Assembly: GCA_012729835.1 (NCBI GenBank)
Contig: JAAYCK010000109.1
Location: 1-62,069, forward strand
Reading direction: 5' to 3'
Length of the DNA: 62,069 nt
Source of the DNA: Syntrophomonadaceae bacterium
GTDB lineage: Bacteria; Bacillota; Syntrophomonadia; Syntrophomonadales; Syntrophomonadaceae
The position numbers were made by a program, and so were the translations under genes. Under the pieces are notes generated by a model. The model had not been told where the DNA came from, did no database searches, and saw only the letters and a list, made by a program, of their open reading frames with translations. This document shows positions 52,645-62,069 of the stretch, piece by piece; the first letter of the stretch is position 1, and the number at the start of each line of letters is the position of its first letter.

Positions 52645-54180
52645 CTATTCCCACTCGATGGTCCCAGGCGGTTTGGAGGTGATGTCGTAGGCCACCCGGT
52701 TGATGCCACGGACTTCATTTACTATGCGGCGGCTTATAATGTCCAGCAGCTCATAAGGCAACCGGGCCCATTCAGCGGTCATGGCATCATCGCTAACTAC
52801 TGCCCGGATGATGACCGGGTAGGCATAGGTGCGGGCATCGCCCATGACTCCTACACTCCGCACCGGCGGCAGCACAGCAAAGGCCTGCCACATCTCGCGA
52901 TCCAGGCCGGCACGTTTTATCTCCTCCTGAACTATGGCATCTGCCTCGCGCAGCAAGGCCAGTTTCTCCGCGGTGACCTCTTCCAGGACCCTGACTCCCA
53001 GTCCCGGTCCAGGGAAAGGCTGGCGCCAGATCAAGCCGGCATCCAGACCTATCTTTTCGCCGATCAGACGGACCTCATCCTTGAATAATAAACGCAGCGG
53101 CTCCAGCAAAGCAAAGTCAATGTCCTCAGGCAAGCCGCCGACGTTATGGTGACTCTTGATAGTGTGAGCGGTACTGGTTCCGCTCTCAATAACATCGGGA
53201 TAAATGGTGCCCTGCACCAGATAGTCGATCTCGCCCAGTTTGCCCTTTTCTTCTTCAAATACCCGGATGAATTCCTCACCGATTATCTTGCGCTTAGCCT
53301 CCGGGTCAGCCACCCCGGCCAGACGGCTCAGGAAGCGCTGGGACGCGTCAACAAATATCAAATTCATCTTCATTTTATCTTGGAAGGTGCTGATGACCTG
53401 TTCTGATTCACCCTTGCGCATCAGGCCGTTATCTACATAGACACAGACTAACTGGTCACCTACCGCTTTATGCACCAGGGCTGCCGCTACTGAAGAATCG
53501 ACCCCGCCTGATAGGGCGCAGAGAACCTTTTTCCCGCCCACTCTTGCTTTGATATCGGCGACGCTTTCACTGATGAAATCAGCTAGATCCCAATCTGCCT
53601 TGAGCCCCGCTGTTTTAAATAGGAAATTGGCCAGTATTTCCATACCATGGATGGTGTGCTTGACCTCGGGATGGAATTGAACACCATATAGCTTACGGCC
53701 TGGATTACTCATAGCAGCTATTGGACAACTATCAGTGGATGCCGTTATGGCAAACCCTTCCGGAAGCACCTGCACCGAGTCGCCATGACTCATCCAAACC
53801 TGCATTTCGTTCCCCAGTCCATCATATATCAGGTCACTGCCGGTAGGCTTCAAAAAGGTGCGTCCGTACTCACGCATGGAAGCACAAGCCTCCACCTTGC
53901 CACCCAGCATTTGGGTCATTACGTGCATGCCGTAGCAGATGCCCAGCACTGGAATGCCCAGCTGAAAAATTCTTTCATCACAGGCCGGTGCCCCGGGTTC
54001 ATGGATGCTGTTAGGTCCACCGGTAAGGATGATGGCGCCGGGGTTCTTGTCCACCACTTCTTCATAGCTAATGTTATAGGGAACCATCTCGCTGTACACA
54101 GATAGTTCTCGAACCCGTCTGGCAATCAGCTGATTATACTGCCCGCCAAAATCCAGAACCAGGACCAATTCTTTAGCCAT
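52645..54180 (-). CDS. guaA: GMP synthase (glutamine-hydrolysing)
   Basis: A 511-residue XMP-to-GMP enzyme. The amidotransferase half shows [19 protein letters not shown], the nucleophile in [15 protein letters not shown] and QFHPEV. The ATP-pyrophosphatase half has the P-loop [18 protein letters not shown], then [12 protein letters not shown] and [12 protein letters not shown], and ends with the dimerisation tail KPPGTIEWE. Its start is 11 nt from the hpt stop. Confidence 0.97.
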   Translation of the reverse strand: MAKELVLVLDFGGQYNQLIARRVRELSVYSEMVPYNISYEEVVDKNPGAIILTGGPNSIHEPGAPACDERIFQLGIPVLGICYGMHVMTQMLGGKVEACASMREYGRTFLKPTGSDLIYDGLGNEMQVWMSHGDSVQVLPEGFAITASTDSCPIAAMSNPGRKLYGVQFHPEVKHTIHGMEILANFLFKTAGLKADWDLADFISESVADIKARVGGKKVLCALSGGVDSSVAAALVHKAVGDQLVCVYVDNGLMRKGESEQVISTFQDKMKMNLIFVDASQRFLSRLAGVADPEAKRKIIGEEFIRVFEEEKGKLGEIDYLVQGTIYPDVIESGTSTAHTIKSHHNVGGLPEDIDFALLEPLRLLFKDEVRLIGEKIGLDAGLIWRQPFPGPGLGVRVLEEVTAEKLALLREADAIVQEEIKRAGLDREMWQAFAVLPPVRSVGVMGDARTYAYPVIIRAVVSDDAMTAEWARLPYELLDIISRRIVNEVRGINRVAYDITSKPPGTIEWE

Positions 54181-54191
54181 TGACCATACTC

Positions 54192-54731
54192 CTATTTCTC
54201 ATATACTGCGGGCTTTAAAATGCATACTGCCGGATAATGGCGATATTGTTCGGCATAATCCAAACCGTATCCTACCACGAATTTGTCCGGTATGGAATAG
54301 CCTACATAGTCCGGAAATATCTCAGCTTTGCGGCGGGATGGTTTGTCCAAGAGACAGGCTATTCTAATGCTCTTAGGATTACGGGTTTTCAAATTTTCAT
54401 AGATGAACTTGAGTGTCAGACCAGTATCGATGATATCTTCGACGATGAGAACATCGCGGCCTTTGATCGAGTATTCCAGATCCTTTTCTATGCGCACCTC
54501 TCCGGAGGATGAGGTGGAAAGCCCATAGCTTGATACGTCCATAAAATCTATTTCCATTGGCACATCAATTTCGCGGATCAAGTCAGCCATAAATACAAAG
54601 GCACCCTTGAGAATACCTACCACTAACAGCTCATGACCGCGATAATCCCCGCTGATCTGACGTCCTATATCGGCTACTTTTTCCTGGATCTGTTCGCGAT
54701 TATATAGTACTTCAACCTGTAGTAAATCCAA
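54192..54731 (-). CDS. hpt: Hypoxanthine phosphoribosyltransferase
   Basis: A 179-residue PRTase. The PRPP loop is [17 protein letters not shown]-terminal [21 protein letters not shown] and C-terminal [18 protein letters not shown] complete the HPRT pattern. It salvages hypoxanthine and guanine and is cotranscribed with guaA, pairing salvage with the GMP branch. No purine riboswitch is visible in its short leader. Confidence 0.95.
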   Translation of the reverse strand: MDLLQVEVLYNREQIQEKVADIGRQISGDYRGHELLVVGILKGAFVFMADLIREIDVPMEIDFMDVSSYGLSTSSSGEVRIEKDLEYSIKGRDVLIVEDIIDTGLTLKFIYENLKTRNPKSIRIACLLDKPSRRKAEIFPDYVGYSIPDKFVVGYGLDYAEQYRHYPAVCILKPAVYEK

Positions 54732-54816
54732 CTTTTATCCCTCCCTATTGGATTATAACAACAAGTTGGGTCCTGTGCAATTGCCGCCATAATCTTCAGG
54801 TTTTTTAGGTAAACGC

Positions 54817-54844
54817 AAAAACAGGGGCTAATAACCCCTGTTTT
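54817..54844 (-). terminator. Rho-independent terminator after the LppX-like gene
   Basis: AAAACAGGGG pairs with CCCCTGTTTT across an 8-nt loop. On the minus strand it is followed by TTTTTG, a few bases after the stop at 54851. Confidence 0.85.
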
Positions 54845-54850
54845 CTGAAG

Positions 54851-55531
54851 TCATTTCTTACTAGTATCGGGAGGCTTTACTTCAATTTTGTCATTAAAAT
54901 CCTTCAGAGTAGTTTCTATATATAACCTGGTCTTGCCTGTTTTCTTATTGGTGGCTGATAATACCCCTTTGCGGATCCAGTTATCATTATAATCGATCCA
55001 TAGCCGGTATTTGAAATCCATCCAACGTGTTTCCAACAGCTGACTCTCCACCGTAGGGCTGCACTCTACGACCAGGCATTCCGCGCCATCTATCTTTTCG
55101 AATCCACGCTTCTCGATTTTGCCGATATCCCTGAACCGGAAATTTGATAGGGGATTCAACTCGGATATCAGCAATTCTTCGGCCTGACTGGTCCCGCTAT
55201 CGATCTCCAGCCAGTGTTTGGAAAAGGTATCATAGTTGTAGATGGTGCGGTCGATATAGTAGATATCTACCGGTGTATTAACCATCTCCCCCTTTATATG
55301 CGTATTCCCATGATCCTTCTCGCCGATTACTCTGCTTATCACCTCCTTCCGGTCATCCACCGTGAACCCCGAAGCCAAAGTATAACGGAAGCATTTTACT
55401 TCTGTTGTCTTTTTTATTGCTTCCGTCATCTCAACCCGGGGATCAAGTCTGGACTTTATGTAGTAGTCTTTTATCATATCAGCCGAATACAGTAAAGCGC
55501 CGGCTATGGCCAGGATAGCAGTCAAAATCAT
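54851..55531 (-). CDS. Secreted/membrane-anchored protein, LolA/LppX-like (unrecognised family)
   Basis: A 226-residue protein with one N-terminal hydrophobic segment (about 1-18) and a beta-rich soluble domain: VKCFRYTLASGFTV, VNTPVDIYYIDRTIYNYD, AECLVVECSPTV, MDFKYRLWIDYNDNWI. This resembles the half-barrel fold of LolA/LppX-type lipid carriers, a tentative call. ATG 55531 has no good Shine-Dalgarno sequence. An ATA codon six codons upstream (55547-55549) sits 5 nt after AGGGGTGAGATGAA and would add the positive N-terminus MNRTRW; the true start is open. Confidence 0.6.
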   Translation of the reverse strand: MILTAILAIAGALLYSADMIKDYYIKSRLDPRVEMTEAIKKTTEVKCFRYTLASGFTVDDRKEVISRVIGEKDHGNTHIKGEMVNTPVDIYYIDRTIYNYDTFSKHWLEIDSGTSQAEELLISELNPLSNFRFRDIGKIEKRGFEKIDGAECLVVECSPTVESQLLETRWMDFKYRLWIDYNDNWIRKGVLSATNKKTGKTRLYIETTLKDFNDKIEVKPPDTSKK

Positions 55532-55682
55532 CCAACGGGTTCTATTTATTTCATCTCACCCCTTATACCAGGTACTTGAAGTATTACATCATATTATCTG
55601 AGTAAGCGATATATTACCTGGAACGCGCAGGCATATAATGTCAAAACTCCCTTTGTATACTGGTATACTAGATATGTAATGC

Positions 55683-55711
55683 TTTACGCAGCATATTGTA
55701 TTTGGTATAAT
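55683..55711 (+). promoter_or_regulatory. Sigma-A promoter of glnA
   Basis: TTTACG (55683-55688) and TATAAT (55706-55711) are 17 nt apart, 40 nt before the glnA start. Just upstream is the repeated GTATACTGGTATAC (55655-55668), a possible regulator site. Confidence 0.75.
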
Positions 55712-55750
55712 TTGCGGGATATTATATAAGACAAAGGAGGCTTATATAAC

Positions 55751-57184
55751 TTGTTTAAAACCTACGAAGATGTAATGAACTACTGTAAAGAGAACGGTAT
55801 CCTGATGATTGATTTCAAGATGATCGATCTATTGGGCAGATGGCGTCACCTCGGAATCCCGGTGGGCAGATTCAAGCCCGAAACTCTGGTTTCCGGCATC
55901 GGCTTCGATGGTTCGAACTACGGATTCGCTCCGGTCGAAAAGAGTGACATGGTATTCATCCCCGACATTACCACTGCTGTTGAAGACCCCTTTACCGAGG
56001 TTCCTACCCTGAGCATGATCGGTGATGTTTTTGTTATCGCCCAGCCCAACAATTATCGTTTCGACCAGGATCCGCGCTCCATCGCCGTCAAGGCAGAAGA
56101 GTACATGAAATCGACCGGTGTCGCTGATGAAATGCGGATCGGACCTGAATACGAGTTCTATGTATTCGACCATGTTTGTTATGAATCCTACCCACACAGT
56201 ATGGGCTTCAAGATCGACACTGAACAGGCCATCTGGAATAGCGGAGACAATGAGTGTCAGAACCTGGGGTATAAGATCCCTCTGCACGGCGGCTACCATA
56301 TTGCTCCTCCCCAGGATATCCTTTATGATCTGCGCTCCCGCATGTGTGTACTGATGGAAGAGAACGACATTCCGGTCAAGTACCATCACCACGAAGTAGG
56401 CGGTCCGGGACAGGTGGAAATCGAGGTCGAATTCGGTGGTATGCGCGAGATGGCTGACAAGACTATGTTAGCCAAATATCTCATTAAGAACCTGGCCTTC
56501 CAGGAAGGTAAAACGGCCACCTTCATGCCCAAGCCCCTGTATGGTGAAGCCGGCAATGGTCTGCATGTGCATATGCACCTGTTTAAGAATGGCAAGCCCC
56601 TGTTTTATGATGAGAAAGGCTATTCCGGTCTTTCTAAGAAAGCCCTCTATTTCATCGGCGGACTATTGAAGCATGCACCGGCAGTACTAGCCTTCACCAA
56701 TCCCAGCACCAATTCTTACAAAAGATTGGTTCCTGGCTACGAGGCACCGGTTTCCGTTTGCTTTGCTACTGCAAATCGCAGCGCCGTCATCCGGGTGCCG
56801 GCTTATGCCAAGAGCCCGATGGACAAACGCTTTGAATTCCGTTCCTCGGATGCTACCTGCAATCCCTACCTGGCCTTTTCTGCTATCCTGATGGCAGGTC
56901 TGGACGGGATTAATAACAAGATCGATCCTACTGCTGAAGGTTTTGGCCCCTTTGATATGAATCTCTATACGCTATCTCCGGAAGAGCGGGCCAAGATCAA
57001 GGGACTGCCCACTTCACTGGACGAAGCCCTGGATGCCCTGGCTCTGGACCACGAATTCCTGCTGGCCGGTGGGGTATTCCCCAAACGCCTGATCGAGATC
57101 TGGATCGAGAACAAGCGCAAGGAAGCCCGGAAGATCAACGATCTGCCCCACCCTATGGAATTCGAAATGTACTACGATCTATAA
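55751..57184 (+). CDS. glnA: Glutamine synthetase type I
   Basis: A 477-residue ammonia-assimilating enzyme. It shows the GSI motifs GIGFDGSNYGF, MRIGPEYEFYVFD, the ATP site KTATFMPKPLYGEAGNGLHVHMHLF, NPSTNSYKRLVPGYEAPV and RFEFRSSDATCNPYLAFSAIL. Tyr406 in MNLYTLSPEE sits where the adenylylation site of GSI-beta lies, and the length is closer to GSI-beta (about 470) than the short Bacillus form. TTG 55751 has GGAGG 10 nt upstream. A strong terminator follows. Confidence 0.95.
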   Translation: MFKTYEDVMNYCKENGILMIDFKMIDLLGRWRHLGIPVGRFKPETLVSGIGFDGSNYGFAPVEKSDMVFIPDITTAVEDPFTEVPTLSMIGDVFVIAQPNNYRFDQDPRSIAVKAEEYMKSTGVADEMRIGPEYEFYVFDHVCYESYPHSMGFKIDTEQAIWNSGDNECQNLGYKIPLHGGYHIAPPQDILYDLRSRMCVLMEENDIPVKYHHHEVGGPGQVEIEVEFGGMREMADKTMLAKYLIKNLAFQEGKTATFMPKPLYGEAGNGLHVHMHLFKNGKPLFYDEKGYSGLSKKALYFIGGLLKHAPAVLAFTNPSTNSYKRLVPGYEAPVSVCFATANRSAVIRVPAYAKSPMDKRFEFRSSDATCNPYLAFSAILMAGLDGINNKIDPTAEGFGPFDMNLYTLSPEERAKIKGLPTSLDEALDALALDHEFLLAGGVFPKRLIEIWIENKRKEARKINDLPHPMEFEMYYDL

Positions 57185-57195
57185 GAACTCATGCC

Positions 57196-57230
57196 GAAAG
57201 GCGGCTGGAGAAAATCCAGCCGCTTTTTTA
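57196..57230 (+). terminator. Rho-independent terminator of glnA
   Basis: GCGGCTGGA (57201-57209) pairs with TCCAGCCGC (57215-57223), followed by TTTTTT. It starts about 12 nt after the glnA stop. Confidence 0.92.
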
Positions 57231-57337
57231 TTTTTTAGTTATTAGCCACAGATTTGCACAGATTAATTGGGGGATGTGAATTAATGGCAAAATTCAGCGC
57301 CTAATTTATTGGGATTGATTGAATAACTATTCGCAAT

Positions 57338-57414
57338 GTAGGGGCGAATTCCGATGTTCAGGGATGGACTAGTGCCGCGGTGCCACGGATGGCAAGGAAC
57401 GGCCATATCCGCCC
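57338..57414 (-). repeat. 77-nt dispersed element, copy 2 (inverted)
   Basis: Reverse complement of the 30419-30495 element, same length and 71 of 77 bases identical. The differences are six substitutions (positions 16, 29, 47, 57, 60 and 68 of the unit) with no gap. It is inserted inside the larger CACAGAT repeat. Confidence 0.9.
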
Positions 57415-57431
57415 GAATTAAGAGTCACCTC

Positions 57432-57453
57432 GGGCGGATATAGAATCCGCCCC
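57432..57453. repeat. 22-nt fused-ends derivative of the 77-nt element
   Basis: GGGCGGATATAG joined directly to AATCCGCCCC. These are the two ends of the 77-nt unit with the middle missing, 17 nt from the full copy. Confidence 0.7.
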
Positions 57454-57539
57454 TTCGATATCGTATTACAATTCAAAAATCTGTGTTAATCTGTGGCTAA
57501 TAAAAATCTGCCGTCCTTCTGCGTCTATTGTCTCCCCAG

Positions 57540-57574
57540 AAAACGTGAGAGCTGGCGTTATAACGCCAGCTCTC
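57540..57574 (-). terminator. Terminator of the groESL operon
   Basis: GAGAGCTGGCGTTA and TAACGCCAGCTCTC (57547-57574) form a perfect 14-bp palindrome, followed on the minus strand by ACGTTTTC. It lies 26 nt after the groEL stop codon. Confidence 0.85.
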
Positions 57575-57600
57575 GAAGCTTTATATCAACGGGCGATGAT

Positions 57601-59235
<1,635 letters not shown>

Positions 59236-59260
59236 CTATGTAGTCCTCCTTTACTTTCAA

Positions 59261-59551
59261 TTATTTCAGAATTGCCAGAACGTCACGCTCTGCCATAATC
59301 AAATACTCTTCTCCATCCAGCTTGATTTCGGTTCCAGCATACTTGGAGAAAATGATCTTGTCTCCTTTGGCAACACTCATGGGCAATCTTTCGCCCTTGT
59401 CGTTCATAGCACCAGGGCCCACCGCAATTACTTCAGCTTCCTGGGGTTTTTCTTTAGCGGTATCGGGAACATACAGCCCACTCTTGGTCTTTTCTTCGGT
59501 GGTTTCTGCTACTTTAACCACCAGCTTATCGCCTAAAGGTTGAATCTTCAA
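59261..59551 (-). CDS. groES: Co-chaperonin GroES
   Basis: A 96-residue protein that begins [20 protein letters not shown] and has the mobile-loop region [29 protein letters not shown] 59551 has AAAGGAGG 8 nt upstream. A longer in-frame ORF (to 59596) would start inside the CIRCE element and is rejected. Confidence 0.95.
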   Translation of the reverse strand: MKIQPLGDKLVVKVAETTEEKTKSGLYVPDTAKEKPQEAEVIAVGPGAMNDKGERLPMSVAKGDKIIFSKYAGTEIKLDGEEYLIMAERDVLAILK

Positions 59552-59589
59552 AGGTATACCCTCCTTTAATAATATGTGGTCTCTCGTTG

Positions 59590-59616
59590 TTAGCACTCAA
59601 GCTATGCGAGTGCTAA
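59590..59616 (-). promoter_or_regulatory. CIRCE operator (HrcA binding site)
   Basis: TTAGCACTC, 9 nt, GAGTGCTAA: a perfect inverted repeat of the CIRCE consensus. It lies 13-40 nt downstream of the -10 box, where HrcA blocks transcription until heat shock. Confidence 0.98.
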
Positions 59617-59628
59617 CACATATATATA

Positions 59629-59657
59629 ATATTAGGCAAGACCCAGTGACTATTCAA
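59629..59657 (-). promoter_or_regulatory. Probable sigma-A promoter of groESL
   Basis: On the minus strand TTGAAT (59652-59657) and TAATAT (59629-59634) are 17 nt apart, just upstream of CIRCE. Confidence 0.65.
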
Positions 59658-59754
59658 CACAGATAATCCACTGAATCTGCCCAATATTTTCGATTTATAT
59701 TATTCTACTTCCGTTTTCTTTTTATACCTTTAAAAATCATAAATAATTATTATT

Positions 59755-60243
59755 TTAAGCCTGCCCGCACTCACTTGATTGACCAGCTAAGGTATCGAGC
59801 CCATGCGGCAGTGCCGGAATAATAGCCTCTAGCGATTCCCTGACCCCTTTTACGCTGCCAGGCAAATTGACTATCAATGTTTTGCCCCTGATGCCCGCCA
59901 CTGCCCTGGTTAGCATGGCGCGGGGCGTATGCTGCATTCCATACAAGCGCATGGCTTCCGGGATACCAGGAACCAGTTTTTCGATGACTTCCAGGCAGGC
60001 TTCCGGTGTCACATCTCTTTCTGCAAATCCTGTACCCCCTGAGGTCAGTACCAAATCCAGCTTGAGCTCATCACAGGCATGACACAGGCGGTCGATTATT
60101 ATATCCTTTTCATCTGGTATTATTTCATACAGTTCGACCCGGTATTCATCCCCCAGCACCCTCTTAATCTCCTGGCTGGATAGATCCTCCCGCTCGCCGC
60201 GCGAACCTTTATCGCTCATGATGATGATACCGGTACGATACAT
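59755..60243 (-). CDS. Molybdenum cofactor adenylyltransferase-type protein (MogA/MoaB family)
   Basis: A 162-residue MPT-binding protein. It shows RTGIIIMSDKGSRGEREDLS near the N-terminus, LVLTSGGTGFAERDVTPEA (the GTGF/Asp active-site block), IPEAMR and LIVNLPGSVKGV. It activates molybdopterin for metal insertion. Its ATG overlaps the stop of a MOSC-domain remnant (TAATG) in the moaA-moaC operon. Confidence 0.92.
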   Translation of the reverse strand: MYRTGIIIMSDKGSRGEREDLSSQEIKRVLGDEYRVELYEIIPDEKDIIIDRLCHACDELKLDLVLTSGGTGFAERDVTPEACLEVIEKLVPGIPEAMRLYGMQHTPRAMLTRAVAGIRGKTLIVNLPGSVKGVRESLEAIIPALPHGLDTLAGQSSECGQA

Positions 60244-60335
60244 TAAATCGCCTCAACTAAGTCACCACGGGTGATTTTACCACCCTGAACAACACGGCAA
60301 AAGAGTCCTTCATAAGGTAAAAGAGTAAGTGCCTC
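60243..60335 (-). pseudogene. 3' remnant of a MOSC-domain gene
   Basis: The minus strand encodes, with no start codon, about 30 residues: EALTLLPYEGLFCRVVQGG then KITRGDLVEAI and a stop that overlaps the mog ATG. CRVV.GG.I..GD is the C-terminal pattern of MOSC domains, and MOSC genes commonly stand between moaC and mog in Clostridia. An in-frame TAA lies just upstream of the piece. I read it as the rest of a deleted MOSC gene; chance similarity is the alternative. Confidence 0.6.
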
Positions 60336-60373
60336 CGCTTAACAAGAAAGCAAAAGAGCTGGTTCGTACTGCC

Positions 60374-60404
60374 ATAAATCTGCGTTATCTGCGTCTATTC
60401 GTCT
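60374..60404. repeat. ACGCAGAT-type repeat arm overlapping the moaC stop
   Basis: CATAAATCTGCGTTATCTGC then GTCTATTCGTC. The last codons of moaC run into this arm and use it for their stop codon. It stands where most of the MOSC gene is missing. Confidence 0.65.
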
Positions 60405-60871
60405 CGCTTTACATGCCCGCTTTTGCCACCGGATTTTTCAAGGAGCTTGATCTCGCATATCTCCATCCAGCGGTCTACTGCCTTACACATATCATAGACC
60501 GTGAGAGCGGCAATGGATACTGCAGTTAAAGCTTCCATTTCTACTCCGGTCTTTCCGGTAGTTTTGACCTCGGCTCTGATTAAGATACTGGACTGTTCTT
60601 CCATCATTTCAAACTCTATATTAATGGAGTTGATCATCAGGGGATGACACATGGGGATAACGGCATGGGTTTGTTTAGCACCCATGATCCCAGCCACCTG
60701 GGCTACTGCCAGCACATCTCCCTTTTTAATCCCGCCGCTTTTGATCAAAGCCAGGGTTTCCGCCTGCATTTTGACAACGGCCTCAGCCACAGCTATACGT
60801 TCACTATCCTCTTTTCCTGTGACATCAACCATTCGCGCACGACCCTGCTCGTTAACATGGGTAAAGTCCAT
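60395..60871 (-). CDS. moaC: Cyclic pyranopterin monophosphate synthase
   Basis: A 158-residue enzyme acting after MoaA. It shows MDFTHVNEQGRARMVDVTGKEDSERIAVA, GDVLAVAQVAGIMGAKQTHAVIPMCHPLMI, KTGVEMEALTAVSIAALTVYDMCKAVDR and the C-terminal IKLLEKSGGKSGHVKRD. The last residues come from the adjoining repeat. It starts 2 nt after the moaA stop. Confidence 0.95.
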   Translation of the reverse strand: MDFTHVNEQGRARMVDVTGKEDSERIAVAEAVVKMQAETLALIKSGGIKKGDVLAVAQVAGIMGAKQTHAVIPMCHPLMINSINIEFEMMEEQSSILIRAEVKTTGKTGVEMEALTAVSIAALTVYDMCKAVDRWMEICEIKLLEKSGGKSGHVKRDE

Positions 60872-60873
60872 GC

Positions 60874-61854
60874 CTAGCCTCCTATTTGATACATCTTACG
60901 ATCATTATCCGCACCCCAGCCATCATTCATTTGATGCCGTGAAGGCTTGCTTTGAACACACTCCAGGAACAAGGCCAATAACTCCTCGTCACTGGCTCCC
61001 GAACGCAGCGGGGTTTTCAGATCTATCTCATGATGGTCATGCAGGCATGCCCTGAGTCCGCCATCCGCTGTGAGGCGAATTCGATTACACTCAGAACAGA
61101 AGTGGTTGCTCATAGGGGTGATGAAACCCAGCGAGCCCTGCCCATTCTTGATATTATAGTATTTCGCCGGTCCATTGCCGGGTACCCGCGTGACCGATTC
61201 CAATTGATACGATGCTCCAATCATATTCTTTATCTCACTGCTCTTGATCATACGTTCCCGCTTCCAGTAGTGTAGATCACCAATCGGCATAAATTCTATG
61301 AAGCGTACATGCAGCGGATACTCGTCCGCTAGCCTGGCAAAATCCAACAGTTCGTCATCATTGAAACCGCGTATAACCACGGTATTGATTTTCACCGGGT
61401 GCATACCCAGCTCCAGAGCCTTAAAAATGGCTGTTTTAACCTTGCTTAGATCACCGCCGCGAGTCATATAATGTAAACGATCCGGCTTCAGAGTGTCGAG
61501 ACTGAAGTTCAGTCTTTTCAAGCCGGCCTGACGCAAATCCTCGGCCATAGGAGCATAAAGCATACCATTAGTAGTCAAAGCAACATCATCGATTTCAGAA
61601 AGATTGCCGATATATTTGACAAGTTGCACAATATTACGGCGAACCAGTGGTTCACCCCCGGTAAGCCTAACCTTCTTTATTCCCGCCTTGACTGCCACTC
61701 CAACCAGCCGGGCCATCTCTTCCAGACTCAGGATGTTACGGTGCTCCAGCTTGTCCACCCCTTCATCCGGCATGCAGTAACGGCAGCGTAAATTACAGCG
61801 GTCAGTAATAGAAACTCTTAGATAATTGATTTCCCTGCCAAATTTATCAATCAT
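60874..61854 (-). CDS. moaA: GTP 3',8-cyclase
   Basis: A 326-residue radical SAM enzyme. The radical SAM cluster motif is CNLRCRYCMPDEG near the N-terminus; the second cluster uses CSECNRIRLTADGGLRACL near the C-terminus. KVRLTGGEPLVRRN and SLDTL support the call. With MoaC it makes cPMP for molybdenum or tungsten cofactor; the C-terminal double-Gly tail of some MoaA is replaced by KMYQIGG. Confidence 0.96.
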   Translation of the reverse strand: MIDKFGREINYLRVSITDRCNLRCRYCMPDEGVDKLEHRNILSLEEMARLVGVAVKAGIKKVRLTGGEPLVRRNIVQLVKYIGNLSEIDDVALTTNGMLYAPMAEDLRQAGLKRLNFSLDTLKPDRLHYMTRGGDLSKVKTAIFKALELGMHPVKINTVVIRGFNDDELLDFARLADEYPLHVRFIEFMPIGDLHYWKRERMIKSSEIKNMIGASYQLESVTRVPGNGPAKYYNIKNGQGSLGFITPMSNHFCSECNRIRLTADGGLRACLHDHHEIDLKTPLRSGASDEELLALFLECVQSKPSRHQMNDGWGADNDRKMYQIGG

Positions 61855-61903
61855 TTTCTGCTTCTCTCCCCGAAGGCTTTCCTTATCAGAAAATCCTCAA
61901 CAA

Positions 61904-62068
61904 CTATTTGAAACAACCCAGCTCACAACCGAAAATTTTTATACCCGAAGCATTACAAGCCTTGCCTATCTCCTGTGAATCCAACCCTAGCTTGGCGGCA
62001 AATTCCCGGGCATCGACACAACTAACCTTGCCGGCCGGAAAGGCCTCTTGCAATTTCTTAATAAGCTC
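61904..62068 (-). CDS. Partial small protein ending CELGCFK, upstream of moaA
   Basis: The last 54 codons of a gene that begins outside the window. The visible part has PAGKVSCVDAREFAAKLGLD, EIGKACNASGIKIFGCELG and CFK at the end. The helix pattern plus C-terminal CxLGCF is one I remember from small HTH-like proteins next to molybdopterin or tungsten genes in anaerobic Firmicutes. A transcription or cofactor-related role is a guess. The gene runs in the moaA direction, 49 nt upstream. Confidence 0.6.
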   Translation of the reverse strand, partial: ELIKKLQEAFPAGKVSCVDAREFAAKLGLDSQEIGKACNASGIKIFGCELGCFK

Positions 62069-62069
62069 T

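Larger units (their letters stand above)
57241..57530. repeat. CACAGAT-type inverted repeat element carrying 77-nt elements
   Basis: The left arm TTAGCCACAGATTTGCACAG (57242-57261) is inverse to the right arm ATCTGTGTTAATCTGTGGC (57480-57498), and a partial ACGCAGAT-type arm follows (57505-57530). Between the arms lie one full 77-nt element (57338-57414) and a 22-nt derivative (57432-57453). No gene is present in the whole 57231-57539 interval. Confidence 0.85.

Overview
The window looks like a chromosomal segment of a strictly anaerobic Clostridia-type bacterium, most plausibly a Syntrophomonas-like fatty-acid oxidiser. The reasons are Firmicutes-style Shine-Dalgarno sequences with frequent TTG and GTG starts, a CIRCE-controlled groESL pair, a PRPP riboswitch on a Bacillus-order purine operon (purS/Q/L), a HisZ-dependent short HisG with YerC, a short PHA synthase with a phasin-like partner, an acetate permease and an ECF transporter. 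The genus is an inference; no rRNA is present.

Layout. 1-191: three tRNA genes on the minus strand, the first one cut by the window edge. 545-9141: housekeeping and accessory genes (DHH phosphoesterase, SatP-like acetate permease, dCMP deaminase, a GIY-YIG-like protein, a complete ECF importer T-A-S, a membrane diguanylate cyclase, tRNA-Leu). 9422-11954: a CBS/ACT protein, a phasin-like protein and PHA synthase, that is, storage polymer synthesis. 11972-17805: a cysteine desulfurase-like enzyme with a DsrE-like partner, a secreted metallo-beta-lactamase-fold lipoprotein, a 51-residue ORF and a secreted beta-propeller protein.

17829-26043 is the most unusual region: one minus-strand operon encoding a Gram-positive exosortase (XrtG), its partner glycosyltransferase, a probable sorted substrate with a C-terminal membrane anchor, a methyltransferase, a polyprenyl-phosphate-type glycosyltransferase, an EmrE-like small transporter and a giant fusion of a pterin-synthase-like domain to a polytopic membrane protein. 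It looks like a poorly characterised cell-surface glycan and protein-sorting system.

26572-48196 is a long co-oriented biosynthetic stretch. It holds histidine genes (yerC-hisZ-G-D-B-H-A-F-IE, no hisC) and, upstream of them, purine genes (purE-B-C-S-Q-L-F-M-N-H-D), started by a strong promoter and a PRPP riboswitch with an overlapping terminator. Many junctions carry a dispersed palindromic repeat built from CACAGAT or ACGCAGAT units, usually starting within about 15 nt of a stop codon. Two copies of a separate 77-nt element, 71/77 identical, lie in intergenic regions at 30419 and 57338.

48234-57184: a lipase-like hydrolase, a GerMN lipoprotein, an MBL hydrolase overlapping a GAF/HD-GYP protein, guaA and hpt (purine end-steps and salvage), a LppX-like secreted protein and glutamine synthetase. 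57540-62069: groESL with CIRCE, then a molybdopterin operon (an unidentified small gene, moaA, moaC, a decayed MOSC remnant, mog).

Start sites were re-chosen from Shine-Dalgarno spacing in many genes. All assignments are from reading the sequence and family knowledge; no database search was run.
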